The notes: a model not told the origin generated them from the letters alone. Shown: positions 43,856-53,372, counted from the first letter of the stretch. The stretch is DNA of 64,000 nt from Firmicutes bacterium CAG:822 (GCA_000432855.1 HF990861.1:10002-74001), one strand, 5' to 3'. A program made the numbers and translations.

Positions 43856-45592
43856 TTAATTATTAGTATTTGTCTTTAACTCTGTCTCATATAAATGTTT
43901 ATAAGCTAAAGATTTATCTAAAAGCTCCTCATGTGTTCCTTCGGCCTCAATATGACCATCGTTTAAAAATAAAATTCTATCACTATCTATAATTGTTGAT
44001 AACCTATGAGCAATAATCAAAATAGTATATTCACCCTGCATATTATGAATAGCTTCCTGTATTTCTTTTTGTGTTTCATTATCCAAAGCACTTGTCGCTT
44101 CATCAAATAAAATAATCTCAGTTTTTTGTATTAAAGCTCTCGCAATAGCCAGTCTCTGTTTTTGACCACCTGATAGAGTAATACCACCCTCACCAACTAC
44201 TGTATCATATTTATCAGGTAAAGTATTTATAAACTCATCTAAACAAGCCATCTTACAAGCACTAATCATCTCTTCATCAGTTAAATTTTCTTTAACTAAT
44301 TTTAAATTATCTTTAATACTTAAATTAAATATATAAGGATTTTGATTAATAACGGTAATATTATTTCTAATACTATCCTTATCTAATTCATTAATATTAA
44401 CCCCATCAATTAATATCTCACCACTATCTACCTCATACATTTTATCAATCAAACTAAATATTGTACTTTTACCTGCCCCACTTTTACCAACAAAAGCAAC
44501 TGTACTATTCGCATCTATCTTAAAAGATAAATTATCTAAAACCTTATTATCTCCATAACTAAAATTAACATCTTTAAACTCAAAATTACCATCTACCTTA
44601 GATAAATGTTTATTTCCAAAAGATTCCTTGGGAAACTCTTTATCTAAGGTAATATCAAATATTCTTTTAGCTGATAAGTTAAAATCTTTAACAACTCTAA
44701 ATAAATTATCCAAAGAAAAAATAATACTTGTTGTCCTACCTGAATAATTGTATATAACAAGAGCTAATGGAATAGTAAGATTCTTTTGAACAAGCAAATA
44801 AACAAGCAAAATAATAAACACAAGATCCATAAAATCAATTAAACTGCGGCCTAATAAATCATAATTTCTAATAACTCTCATCATTTTATATCTTTTTTGA
44901 TTAAGCATAATAATTTTTTCATTCATAACTCTAAGAAAACTATTTTCCGCATTTAACATTTTTATATCTCTAGCGCCCCTAACAACCTCACCAGTAAAAC
45001 CAGAAACTTTTTCTTCTTCTTTCCTAAACTCTTTATCTTTCTCATTATATACTCTAGACTCTTTAATTCTAACAATAATTAAAACAAATAACATGAAAAT
45101 CAAAAATAAAAAAGCCCATACATTAATAATCAATACCGCTACTAAAATACCAATATTACTAATTATATTTGATAAATTAATAGTTAAATTATTAAAAATA
45201 GAAGATAATCTTCCAGTATCACTAATTAATCTTTGAATAAAAACACCAGATGAATTTTTATCTAAAGTTTTATTTTGAAGCTTTAAAATCTCAGTTCCCA
45301 AAGCTTTTTGAGTATTAGTAAATGTTTCTCTATAAATCACTTGTATAAAATAATCATTAGAAAATTTAATAATATTTTGAATCATTTCTATTATAAAAAT
45401 AATTATACTTATATATATTAATTGACTTAATTCATTAGATGTTAAATTAACAACCATCTTCGCACTCAAAACTGGTAAAACAACTCCAATAACCGCCATT
45501 ATCACATTTGTTATCGCAAATAAAATAAGTTTTGTTTTTTGACCCTTCACATATCGCCATGCAAATTTCAAATTTTTAACTAACTCTAACAT
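43856..45592 (-). CDS. ABC exporter, half-transporter (fused permease-ATPase)
   Basis: A 578-residue type IV exporter: six helices in residues 20-300, ATPase domain with Walker A GKSGAGKST near residue 372, signature LSGGQKQRLA near residue 475, Walker B IILFDEATSALD, and IAHRLSTI with the switch His. It works as a dimer. Substrate unknown; peptides or drugs are typical. SD GAGGGGG. The TetR gene follows. Confidence 0.9.
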   Translation of the reverse strand: MLELVKNLKFAWRYVKGQKTKLILFAITNVIMAVIGVVLPVLSAKMVVNLTSNELSQLIYISIIIFIIEMIQNIIKFSNDYFIQVIYRETFTNTQKALGTEILKLQNKTLDKNSSGVFIQRLISDTGRLSSIFNNLTINLSNIISNIGILVAVLIINVWAFLFLIFMLFVLIIVRIKESRVYNEKDKEFRKEEEKVSGFTGEVVRGARDIKMLNAENSFLRVMNEKIIMLNQKRYKMMRVIRNYDLLGRSLIDFMDLVFIILLVYLLVQKNLTIPLALVIYNYSGRTTSIIFSLDNLFRVVKDFNLSAKRIFDITLDKEFPKESFGNKHLSKVDGNFEFKDVNFSYGDNKVLDNLSFKIDANSTVAFVGKSGAGKSTIFSLIDKMYEVDSGEILIDGVNINELDKDSIRNNITVINQNPYIFNLSIKDNLKLVKENLTDEEMISACKMACLDEFINTLPDKYDTVVGEGGITLSGGQKQRLAIARALIQKTEIILFDEATSALDNETQKEIQEAIHNMQGEYTILIIAHRLSTIIDSDRILFLNDGHIEAEGTHEELLDKSLAYKHLYETELKTNTNN

Positions 45593-45770
45593 ACATACCC
45601 CCTCACATCAAAAGTATTATAACATTACAGTATACTAGAGTGTCAACTAACAAATTTAAAATAATATAATTTAAATTAAAAAAATTATAATATAAGCTCA
45701 TAAAATAAAACGTACAAAATCATTGCACGTTTTTCTAATTCAAATAATATAACTAAACAAATTTCACTAA

Positions 45771-46727
45771 TTACCAATTTTCATATCTTTGATTTTTATT
45801 AATATCAGCTATATTTTTCATATCTTCTTCATTTAAACTAAAATCAAAAATACTATAATTTTCTAAAATATGATCTGAATTACTTGAACCCGGAATAACT
45901 ATATATCCAGCTTGTAATTGCCATCTTAATATAATTTGTGCGGATGCTTTATTATACTTTGTAGCTATATCTCTAATAACCTCATTATTAAAGTTTTCAG
46001 AAGTATGCCCTCTACCACCAAATGGATACCAAGACTCAATTATTATTCCATATTGACTAACATATTCCTTTAAATCAGTATTTTGATAATATATATGATT
46101 TTCATTTTGAATTACTGCCGGAACAATTGTTGCATAAGACAAAACTTCATCTATCTCTTCTTTAGTATAATAATTTGATATTCCAATTGATTTCACTTTT
46201 CCATCATAAACACCTTGTTCCATCGCTTTATAAACCTCTTCATCATTAGATCCAGGTTGATGAATCAAAAGTAAATCTATATAATCTACTCCTAATCTTT
46301 CCAAAGACTCATCTATTGAATTATAAGCATTATTATAACTACTTGGCATTATCTTTGTTGTAATAAAGACCTCTTCTCTTGTAACAATACCATCATCAAT
46401 AGCTCTTCTAAGGCCTTCTCCAACACCTCTTTCATTACCATAATATTGAGCAGTATCAATTAATCTATAACCATCTTCTAAAGCATAATAAACAGAATTA
46501 GCGGTTTCTTCATCATTTTGAGTCCATGTTCCTAAACCTATTATTGGCATCTCATAACCACTATTTAAAGTTACTGTTTTTGTATCAAAATTAAATTCAG
46601 CTTTACCCATACTTTCTTTAATATTTTTTACCTCCTTGCTATCATCTACATTCTTTTCACTAAAAAACCAAAATAATATCAAACCAAAAGCACATAAAAC
46701 AACTATAACAATCAAAATATTCTTCAT
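45771..46727 (-). CDS. Membrane-anchored aldo/keto reductase
   Basis: A 318-residue protein: a helix at residues 3-22, a 25-residue linker, then a complete AKR barrel. Seen: PIIGLGTWTQND, catalytic Asp and Tyr in DTAQYYGNE, Lys in FITTKIM, His in LLIHQPG, and the NADPH site IVIPGSSNSDHI. Most AKRs are soluble; an N-terminal anchor is unusual and would place the enzyme on the membrane, but whether inside or outside is uncertain since NADPH is cytoplasmic. The promoter has a MerR-type layout. Confidence 0.85.
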   Translation of the reverse strand: MKNILIVIVVLCAFGLILFWFFSEKNVDDSKEVKNIKESMGKAEFNFDTKTVTLNSGYEMPIIGLGTWTQNDEETANSVYYALEDGYRLIDTAQYYGNERGVGEGLRRAIDDGIVTREEVFITTKIMPSSYNNAYNSIDESLERLGVDYIDLLLIHQPGSNDEEVYKAMEQGVYDGKVKSIGISNYYTKEEIDEVLSYATIVPAVIQNENHIYYQNTDLKEYVSQYGIIIESWYPFGGRGHTSENFNNEVIRDIATKYNKASAQIILRWQLQAGYIVIPGSSNSDHILENYSIFDFSLNEEDMKNIADINKNQRYENW

Positions 46728-46806
46728 ATTTTCTCCCTTTTAAATTTTCTTAAAAAATATTATTACAACATCCCATTAACATAATTTTTATTTATGTTCT
46801 AATATA

Positions 46807-46837
46807 ATTGTAGCACCTAGACCTAACTTTAGGTCAA
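46807..46837 (-). promoter_or_regulatory. MerR-type promoter of the anchored aldo/keto reductase
   Basis: Minus-strand TTGACC (46832-46837) and TACAAT (46807-46812) separated by 19 bases, with palindrome GACCTAACTTTAGGTC (46820-46835) in the spacer. A 19-base spacer with a centred palindrome is the signature of MerR-family control, as with aldehyde-responsive AdhR/NmlR. The regulator is not in the window. Confidence 0.7.
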
Positions 46838-46878
46838 GTATTAATTTATAAATTCTAAGAAATAAAACAAAATCATAG

Positions 46879-46912
46879 AAAAATCTAAAGTGATATTATC
46901 TTCACTTTAGAT
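46879..46912 (-). terminator. Terminator of the retron operon
   Basis: Minus-strand ATCTAAAGTGA, loop, TCACTTTAGAT then TTTTC; the stop codon of the 281-aa gene is inside the right arm. Confidence 0.75.
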
Positions 46913-47730
46913 CTATCTTCTTTATAATCCCTATTCATAATATTATCAAGTCTCTCCATAGATAAATTTAAACCAAGTTTCTTATTAAATTCATCCATAA
47001 AACGTCTTGCTCGTTCATACCCTCTTTCAGGTATTGTTCTTCTTGAATATAAAAGTTTTAAAGCTACAAACTCCAACAATCTATCCCTCAAATAATTATC
47101 TAAATATTTATTGTTTGATGCCTTTTCAAGTTCAGAAAAATCTAATTTATCATAATGTTCATCAATAAATAATTTAACTAAATTGTAAACGTCAATTTCA
47201 TCCACAGATACATACTTCTCTATCTCATAATCCATATCAACTAAGCCCGTTTCCGCATCCGCACTCACCACAAAATCTTTATACTTAGAAAAATACTTAT
47301 CATTCTCTGTTCTTTCAACTTTATAATATACCTTTTTACTTACACCTACAACTTTATCCATATCATAAATAGGATAATTTTTTTGGACATTTGATCTATA
47401 TAAACCCTCAAGTAATTTTTGTTGATTATCAGTCAATCTAAAAAACAATTGTTTAATATCCATAACATCAGATAACTCTTTAAACTTACTAAAATCACTA
47501 GTCATCTTTCCATCATAAAAATCAAACTCTCTTTCGGGAAACTTAATTTCATACCACGCAGCAAGCCTATCAATCATATCTTGCATTTCATCAATTCCAA
47601 TAAAAAGTTCATACCCTTCATCAATCAAATGATTAAACATATATAAAAACTTCTTATTCTCATTTAAATCATATAATTTTTCATCTTCACTATAAAAATT
47701 TTTCAATTCTTCTTTTGTCATTCCAACCAC
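46885..47730 (-). CDS. Unrecognised protein linked to the retron reverse transcriptase
   Basis: A 281-residue soluble protein without signal or transmembrane segment. Visible pieces: IGIDEMQDMIDRLAAWYEIKF near residue 40, VDVYNLVKLFIDEHYDKL-like helices near 190, and a basic C-terminal helix pair (YERARRFMDEFNKKLG). I see no nuclease, HTH, TIR or protease motif. It starts 4 bases after the RT stop, so it is the natural candidate for the retron partner or effector. The AAWYEIKFP stretch recalls a segment in other Bacillota hypothetical proteins, so a wider role is possible. Confidence 0.6.
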   Translation of the reverse strand: MVGMTKEELKNFYSEDEKLYDLNENKKFLYMFNHLIDEGYELFIGIDEMQDMIDRLAAWYEIKFPEREFDFYDGKMTSDFSKFKELSDVMDIKQLFFRLTDNQQKLLEGLYRSNVQKNYPIYDMDKVVGVSKKVYYKVERTENDKYFSKYKDFVVSADAETGLVDMDYEIEKYVSVDEIDVYNLVKLFIDEHYDKLDFSELEKASNNKYLDNYLRDRLLEFVALKLLYSRRTIPERGYERARRFMDEFNKKLGLNLSMERLDNIMNRDYKEDRSKVKIISL

Positions 47731-47734
47731 CCTA

Positions 47735-48688
47735 CTATAAATTATTAAATATTTTTAAAATAAACTCTCTATATTTAAAAAATTCTAAATCCTCGCTATT
47801 TACCATTAAAACAAAATTAATTTTTCCAAGTAAACTACGTAAATAACTAAATTCATCTTTTACATTTATTCTCTTTAAATGTGAATAAAGTCCATATTTC
47901 TTTATATAATAAACTTCTTGTCTAATTTTCCTTCTTTTAACTTTTAAAACCTGCGGCTTCTCATTAACCGTAATCCCTGTGACTTGCTGGGACATATTAC
48001 TATAAATAACATGAATCTTATCATAATTTAACTGCATTCCCATTTTCTTTAATTCATCTTTAACTTTGAATATAACCATTTTGACATTGAAATCACCAGA
48101 AAAAGTCATATCATCTGAATAACGAGTATAACTTATATTATTCTTTTCACAAAATAATCCAATTTTTTCATCAAAATCCTGCATAATCAAATTAGAAATA
48201 TAAGAAGAAGTTGGTGCACCTTGTGGTAAAAACTCATTATACGTACATAAATAAGTTAAAACAGTTCTCGCTTGTTTAGGAAAATATTCTTCTAAAAATA
48301 CCTTATTATAAACATCCATAAAACTAATATTATTAAAAAAATCTTTAATATCAAGTTTTAATATAAGCTTTTTATTAACATGCATATTAGCATTATCTTT
48401 AACTGACTTTCCCTTAACATAAGCCATCGCATATTTTGAAACTTTAAAACCACTTAAAACATTATCCAAAATATTTCGCTGTACCTTTTTTAAAGTATAA
48501 TTAGGTTCATAAATAATTCTTTTATTACCATCTTTTTTTAAAATTACAGTTTTTTTATAATTTTTTTCTATATTATTACTAAGTGTATAAAGTTTTCTTA
48601 TTTTTTCTTTATCACTTAGTTTTTCATCAATTAAATTAAGAGATAACAAAAATTCATTAGCCATATCTTTTGTAACATTATCAAGCAT
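47735..48688 (-). CDS. Retron-type reverse transcriptase
   Basis: About 317 residues, usual for retron RTs. Motifs in order: KDGNKRIIYEPN (RT1), NANMH (the retron NAxxH) near residue 102, LKLDIKDFFNNI (RT3), LPQGAPTSSYISN (RT4), YSDDMTFS (catalytic YxDD, RT5), and QQVTGITVN (the retron VTG) near residue 240. A structured RNA with perfect a1/a2 ends precedes it. The ATG at 48688 has SD AGAGG at 8 bases; ATG 48694 is possible. It should make msDNA from the RNA at 48706-48896; known retrons defend against phage. Confidence 0.92.
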   Translation of the reverse strand: MLDNVTKDMANEFLLSLNLIDEKLSDKEKIRKLYTLSNNIEKNYKKTVILKKDGNKRIIYEPNYTLKKVQRNILDNVLSGFKVSKYAMAYVKGKSVKDNANMHVNKKLILKLDIKDFFNNISFMDVYNKVFLEEYFPKQARTVLTYLCTYNEFLPQGAPTSSYISNLIMQDFDEKIGLFCEKNNISYTRYSDDMTFSGDFNVKMVIFKVKDELKKMGMQLNYDKIHVIYSNMSQQVTGITVNEKPQVLKVKRRKIRQEVYYIKKYGLYSHLKRINVKDEFSYLRSLLGKINFVLMVNSEDLEFFKYREFILKIFNNL

Positions 48689-48705
48689 TTTCATCACCTC
48701 TTAAA

Positions 48706-48896
48706 AAGAGCAATACCCAAGATATTGTAATATGAAAACGTGCATAAAGCGTAAGCGACTACACGTAGTGTAGTTAAGCACGGTGGAATATTACAATCAT
48801 AATGATTTAAATTCTATAATCATTATTGTAACACTTAATCTAGTCCCTTAGCGACTCGCTAAAGTATGAAATAATTTTCAAACCACTATTGCTCTT
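48706..48896 (-). ncRNA. Retron msr-msd RNA
   Basis: Minus strand. a1 AAGAGCAATA (48887-48896) and a2 TATTGCTCTT (48706-48715) pair perfectly over 10 bp. Between: an msr hairpin TTAGCGA-G-TCGCTAA (48848-48862); a long hairpin at 48791-48831 (TTACAATAATGATT with AATCATTATxxTTGTAA, two-base bulge); hairpin ACTACAC/GTGTAGT (48758-48774); and an alternative closing stem TGTAATAT/ATATTACA (48788-48795, 48726-48733). The transcript start predicted from the extended -10 TGGTATAAT (48903-48908) coincides with a1. Confidence 0.85.
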
Positions 48897-48913
48897 ACAC
48901 CGATTATACCACA

Positions 48914-48940
48914 AAAAAAATGACTTAAAAAGCCATTTTA
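48914..48940 (-). terminator. Terminator of hsp20
   Basis: Minus-strand AATGGCTT, TTT loop, AAGTCATT then eight T, just upstream of the retron promoter. Confidence 0.75.
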
Positions 48941-48948
48941 ATTTATAA

Positions 48949-49329
48949 TTATTTAATCTCAATTGATTTAGAAGCTTTTTCAATAGTATCCCTAGGTAAA
49001 CATACTTTCAAAACACCATCTTTAAACTCAGCTGATACTTTACTCTCATCTATATCGCCAACATAGAATTTACGTTCCATAGTTCCATAAAATCTCTCTT
49101 GGCGAATGTAATCTTTCTCTTCTTCATTTTCTTCAGAACTCTTAGAAGCTTTAATAGTTAAATAACCATCATTATAATCAACTGTTACATCCTTCTTATC
49201 AAGTCCTGGCATATCAGCTTCAATAACATAATTTCCTTTATTTTCGTAAATATCACATTTCATACTATCTGTTGGAGTAAAAATATCAAACATACTATCT
49301 AAATCAAATTTTCTTGGTAACATTCTCAT
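48949..49329 (-). CDS. Hsp20 family small heat-shock protein
   Basis: A 126-residue ATP-independent chaperone. Alpha-crystallin domain from about residue 25 with VIEADMPGLDKKDVTVDYND, GTMERKFYVGDID and the conserved FKDGVLKVCLP near residue 110; the usual C-terminal IxI is replaced by a short KSIEIK. N-terminus FDLDSMFDIF is typical. SD GAAGGA precedes the ATG. Controlled by a CIRCE element. Confidence 0.93.
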   Translation of the reverse strand: MRMLPRKFDLDSMFDIFTPTDSMKCDIYENKGNYVIEADMPGLDKKDVTVDYNDGYLTIKASKSSEENEEEKDYIRQERFYGTMERKFYVGDIDESKVSAEFKDGVLKVCLPRDTIEKASKSIEIK

Positions 49330-49372
49330 TTTCCATCCTTCTTTCTTTTACAATTATGTTATACCACTCTTT

Positions 49373-49399
49373 TTAGCACTTGTCAAGCGTAAGTGCTAA
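49373..49399. promoter_or_regulatory. CIRCE operator in the hsp20 promoter
   Basis: TTAGCACTT, nine bases, AAGTGCTAA: a perfect 9-bp inverted repeat with CIRCE spacing, so HrcA repression is expected. The minus-strand TTGACA (-35) is inside the element and a TATAAC -10 follows after 17 bases. Confidence 0.9.
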
Positions 49400-49432
49400 A
49401 AAATGACAAAATTTTTATAAAAAAAAAGATGA

Positions 49433-51073
49433 TTAAATAACCATCTTTACTCTCTCCATCATTCTATCTTTTCCAAGCAATCTCATAATTTCATATAAAT
49501 CAGGAGTATTTGATTTACTAGTTAAACTAACTCTAACAACTGTACTAAAATCCGCAATACTTCCTTTATAATTATCAGGATTTTCTTTATATTCTTTCAT
49601 TTCACCCGCATATCCAAGTTCTATAGCAGCCTTTTTCATATTATCAAACCAAGTATTCTTATCATCATTTTCATTATAATATTTATTCAAATAAACATCT
49701 AAAATATTTTTAATTTCGCACTTTTCAGTAACCTTCTGCCAATCATATTCTTTAGGTTCAAAAAGTTCATCATACATATACCAAATTTGATTTTTAACAT
49801 CTCCAAAATATCCAATATCTTTACGAGGTTTTTTTTGTTCTCTTTCAATATTAAATATAGCTGTAGAATAATCTTTATATTTTTCTAAAAGTAATGCGAA
49901 ATCTTCATCATAAGCCAAAGCCCACTCTAAAGTCATATCATATACTTCTGTAGCTTTAAGCGTGCTAATATAATTTTTAGAAATATTCATTAATTTTTCA
50001 TAATCAAATAAACTTCCACCTGCAGGCATCTTTTTAAAATCTAAAACAAACTCTGATACATCCTTATCCTTATTTTGATTCATCCACATTTCAAAATTAG
50101 AATTGGCAACCGTCTCTAAATAAAGCATAACCGCTTTGTTAGGAATACCTTTTTCATGATAATAACTAATAGCCGCCTCAGGATCTTTTCTCTTACTAAG
50201 TTTTCTTTTAGTACCATTATCTTCAATTGTAATTGGCGAAATATGTGCATACTTTGGAACCTTAAAACCTAAATATTCAAATAACTGAACATGAACAGGT
50301 ATAGAAGAAAGCCATTCATCACCTCTAATAACATGAGTCGTTCTCATCAAATGATCATCAACCGCATGTGCAAAATGATATGTTGGAAGTCCATCAGATT
50401 TTATAATAACAATATCTTGATCATTTTCAGGAAGCTCCATCTTTCCTTTAATCTCGTCTTTAAACTTAAATCTATGATTAAAATTACCTTTAGATTTCAA
50501 ACGAATAATATATTTTTCACCATTATCTATTTTTTCAAGTGCCTCTTCCATAGATAAATTACGGCATCTAGCATAATATCCATAATAACCTATTCTCTCT
50601 TTATGTTTCTCTTGTCTTTCTCTATCTTCTTGTAAACTCTCTGGTGAACAAAAACAAGGATAAGCCTTATCTTCTATAATTAATTTTTTAGCAAAAGCCT
50701 TATAAATGTCTCCTCTTTCACTTTGAGTATAAGGTCCATAATTACCTTTATCACCTTCTAATGTAACACCTTCATCAAAAGTAATATCAAAATTAGCTAA
50801 ATCAGTAATTATTTTTTTAACCCCATCTTCAATACTTCTCTTTTGATCAGTATCCTCTATTCTTAAAAAGAAAACACCATTGCTTTGTTTAGCCATTTTT
50901 CTAGCAATAAAAGCTGCATATAAAGCTCCTAAATGTATAAGACCTGTCGGACTAGGTGCATATCTTGTAACTATTGCTTTCTCATCTAAATCTCTCTCTG
51001 GATATAATTTTTCATAATATTCAAAATCATGTTCTGTTTTTAATAATCTATCTGCAAATTCTTTTCTATCCAT
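49433..51073 (-). CDS. gltX: Glutamyl-tRNA synthetase
   Basis: A 546-residue class I synthetase. Seen: YAPSPTGLIHLGALYAA (HIGH region, reading HLGA) near residue 40, LRIEDTDQKRS, and KLSKRKDPEA near residue 290. The C-terminal helical domain is longer than in E. coli GltX and of the Mollicutes/Clostridia long type. It charges tRNA-Glu and, if GatCAB is present, tRNA-Gln as well. It sits alone between hsp20 and the LCP gene. Confidence 0.9.
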   Translation of the reverse strand: MDRKEFADRLLKTEHDFEYYEKLYPERDLDEKAIVTRYAPSPTGLIHLGALYAAFIARKMAKQSNGVFFLRIEDTDQKRSIEDGVKKIITDLANFDITFDEGVTLEGDKGNYGPYTQSERGDIYKAFAKKLIIEDKAYPCFCSPESLQEDRERQEKHKERIGYYGYYARCRNLSMEEALEKIDNGEKYIIRLKSKGNFNHRFKFKDEIKGKMELPENDQDIVIIKSDGLPTYHFAHAVDDHLMRTTHVIRGDEWLSSIPVHVQLFEYLGFKVPKYAHISPITIEDNGTKRKLSKRKDPEAAISYYHEKGIPNKAVMLYLETVANSNFEMWMNQNKDKDVSEFVLDFKKMPAGGSLFDYEKLMNISKNYISTLKATEVYDMTLEWALAYDEDFALLLEKYKDYSTAIFNIEREQKKPRKDIGYFGDVKNQIWYMYDELFEPKEYDWQKVTEKCEIKNILDVYLNKYYNENDDKNTWFDNMKKAAIELGYAGEMKEYKENPDNYKGSIADFSTVVRVSLTSKSNTPDLYEIMRLLGKDRMMERVKMVI

Positions 51074-51130
51074 AATATCCCTCTTTCTTTTAATATTATC
51101 TTATAAATAGCTTTAAAAATCAATGAAAAA

Positions 51131-51158
51131 AGAAAAAAAGCTCAATTTTTGAGCTTTA
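51131..51158 (-). terminator. Terminator of the LCP gene
   Basis: Minus-strand AAAGCTCAA, AA loop, TTGAGCTTTTTTT. Confidence 0.8.
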
Positions 51159-53180
51159 TTCAGTAGTATCAGGTGTTTTATTTTCATCTGATTCCTCAGG
51201 ACCACTAGGAGTAACTGGAGTTGAAGGTTCTCCACCACTACCAGGTGTTCCCGGAACTGTATTTGAAATATCATCATCTTCTCCATCATCTGTAGTTGTA
51301 TCACTAGTTGTATTATTATTTGATGAACTAGAACTACTAGATGAACTTGTATTTCCACCAGCAGTTATTGTAATTGATTTAACATCCTCAACATTAGCCC
51401 CAGATGGAACACTTTGACTAAGTACATATCCATTTCCACCTTTAACCGTTACACTAATGCCATGTTGTGAACAGTAAGAACGTACATAACTTACAGTTTC
51501 ACCAACAAAACTTGGAAGCTGAACTAAAGACCTAGTTCCAGTAATATCAGCTCCTATTACTTCTTTTTCATAAGGAGTATTAATATCAAAGCTAAATGAT
51601 TTAACTACTTTAGTTTTCTTTAAACCTAAATTTTCCTTCATCGCATCTGATACTGCTTTAACACTATCATCATATAAAACATAATTATAAAGTGATAAAT
51701 TAGTTCCACCATAATCATATATTCTAGCATCATAACCATTTAATTTTAATCTTTGAATACCCAAAACATCAGCCATATCATCCATACCAGTACTCTTAGA
51801 AGCAATATCTTTAAATACATTATATAAAGATAAAATCTGATCAGTACTCATATTAGTAACCATATTATTACTAATAGTATCCAATAATTTATAAACTGTA
51901 TCTAAATCCTTAACATCCTTAAACTTATTAAGAAGAGCTGTTACAACCTCTTGTTGGTGCTCACCACGGATAAAATCATTACTTGTATAATTTGTCCATT
52001 TAGAAGAACATTTGCCAGGATTTGGATGTCGGTTACGAGCATAAGCTAAAGCTTGCTCACCATTTAAAGTTTGTAAACCTTTTTCAATATAAATTGTATT
52101 AGAACCCCACTGACGTTTACTATTTTGTTCACACAAATTATATGGAACATCTATCTCAACTCCACCTAAAGTATCAACGAGTTGAACAACACCTGTAAAA
52201 TTAATCTTAACATAATAATCTATTTTAATATCTAAGAAATTCTCAATTGTATTCATCATACATGTCTCGCCTTTCCAAGCCGCATGTGTAATCTTATTTT
52301 TTCTTTGACCAGAAAAACAAGCAATTGGAACGTAAGAATCTCTAGGAATGCTAAGTATAGTTGTACTTAAAGTTTTTGGGTTAAAAGTAATTACCATAAG
52401 TGAATCACCATTAAATGATCCATTCGCAATCCCCTCTGCATCTGAGTCCACACCCATAAGTAAAACTGTAAAAGGTTCAGTAATAGCTTTTGTATTTGTA
52501 CTATCACTTTCTTCTTTTTCATTTTTTACCTTTTTAGTTTGAGTTAATAAAACCTTAGTCTCATCAGCAATGTCTTCATAACCCTCCATACTGCCAAACA
52601 TAACAGTATAATTTGTTGGTAAAAATATATAATTAATCTCACCATCACGCAATGCATCAATCATTGCAATATAACTATCATATTCTTTAGTTTTATTATT
52701 TAACTTTTGTTCTTTAATTACTTCCTCTGGAATTATATTTCCTTCATAACTAGTAGTATCATTTAAAATACCAAGTTCTGAATCACCTATATCTTTAATA
52801 CTTTCAGCTTCATTATCTTTCAAAGTCACTAAACTAGAAGAATAAGTTGTATATCCAGAAGTATCACTTACTTTAGATAAAGCACCATAAACCTTATCAA
52901 CATTGTAAGCCGCAAAAATACCAACTCCACCAATTAACAACATTAAAATAATAACTATTGAAAGTTTAATTTTTTTAAATTTATTTAAAAATCTGATACT
53001 CAAAATAAATAACAGTAAACTTATTATTCCAAGTACAATCGATCCAATAAGTCTTAAATTATTTTCTACATTACTTAATTTAGAAATAGATAAAACAAAA
53101 TATCCTACTCCTCCAAACAACACTAAAATACTTATTAAAGTGAGTATAAACGCAACCTTGTGCTTAGTAAGCTTCTTCAT
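51156..53180 (-). CDS. LytR-CpsA-Psr (LCP) protein with a PASTA domain
   Basis: A 674-residue wall-assembly enzyme. Three N-terminal helices (about 8-30, 40-62, 74-95), an accessory outer domain, then the LCP domain from about residue 235: TVLLMGVDSDAEG, GDSLMVITFNPKT, SIPRDSYVPI (catalytic Arg), HAAWKGE and AYARNRH. A single PASTA domain (LPSFVGETVSYVRSYC) follows near residue 550, ending in a low-complexity Ser/Thr/Pro/Glu tail with a nine-Ser run. LCP proteins attach teichoic acids or capsule to peptidoglycan; PASTA binds peptidoglycan or muropeptides. The combination is uncommon compared with plain LCP. Confidence 0.9.
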   Translation of the reverse strand: MKKLTKHKVAFILTLISILVLFGGVGYFVLSISKLSNVENNLRLIGSIVLGIISLLLFILSIRFLNKFKKIKLSIVIILMLLIGGVGIFAAYNVDKVYGALSKVSDTSGYTTYSSSLVTLKDNEAESIKDIGDSELGILNDTTSYEGNIIPEEVIKEQKLNNKTKEYDSYIAMIDALRDGEINYIFLPTNYTVMFGSMEGYEDIADETKVLLTQTKKVKNEKEESDSTNTKAITEPFTVLLMGVDSDAEGIANGSFNGDSLMVITFNPKTLSTTILSIPRDSYVPIACFSGQRKNKITHAAWKGETCMMNTIENFLDIKIDYYVKINFTGVVQLVDTLGGVEIDVPYNLCEQNSKRQWGSNTIYIEKGLQTLNGEQALAYARNRHPNPGKCSSKWTNYTSNDFIRGEHQQEVVTALLNKFKDVKDLDTVYKLLDTISNNMVTNMSTDQILSLYNVFKDIASKSTGMDDMADVLGIQRLKLNGYDARIYDYGGTNLSLYNYVLYDDSVKAVSDAMKENLGLKKTKVVKSFSFDINTPYEKEVIGADITGTRSLVQLPSFVGETVSYVRSYCSQHGISVTVKGGNGYVLSQSVPSGANVEDVKSITITAGGNTSSSSSSSSSNNNTTSDTTTDDGEDDDISNTVPGTPGSGGEPSTPVTPSGPEESDENKTPDTTE

Positions 53181-53262
53181 ACAAAACCTCCTTGCGTACT
53201 ATATAAGTATAACTTATATTTCAAATTTTAACAAGAGTTCCAACTAATTTTTGAAAAAAAAA

Positions 53263-53289
53263 TAAAAGCTCTTAACAAGGAGCTTTCAA
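53263..53289 (-). terminator. Terminator after tRNA-Cys 2
   Basis: Minus-strand AAAGCTC, loop CTTGTTAA, GAGCTTTTATTTTTTTT. Confidence 0.75.
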
Positions 53290-53298
53290 AAACATAAT

Positions 53299-53372
53299 TG
53301 GAGGGCCTAGTCGGATTTGAACCAACGATCAGGGAGTTGCAGTCCCATGCCTTACCACTTGGCTATAGACCC
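53299..53372 (-). tRNA. tRNA-Cys (anticodon GCA), copy 2
   Basis: Acceptor GGGTCTA/TAGGCCC (one G-U), same D-arm, anticodon arm (GCA at plus-strand 53338-53340) and T-loop as the copy at 39618, encoded TCCA. Differences are confined to the acceptor and T stems. It follows the possible structured RNA at 53373-53555 on the same strand. Confidence 0.95.
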
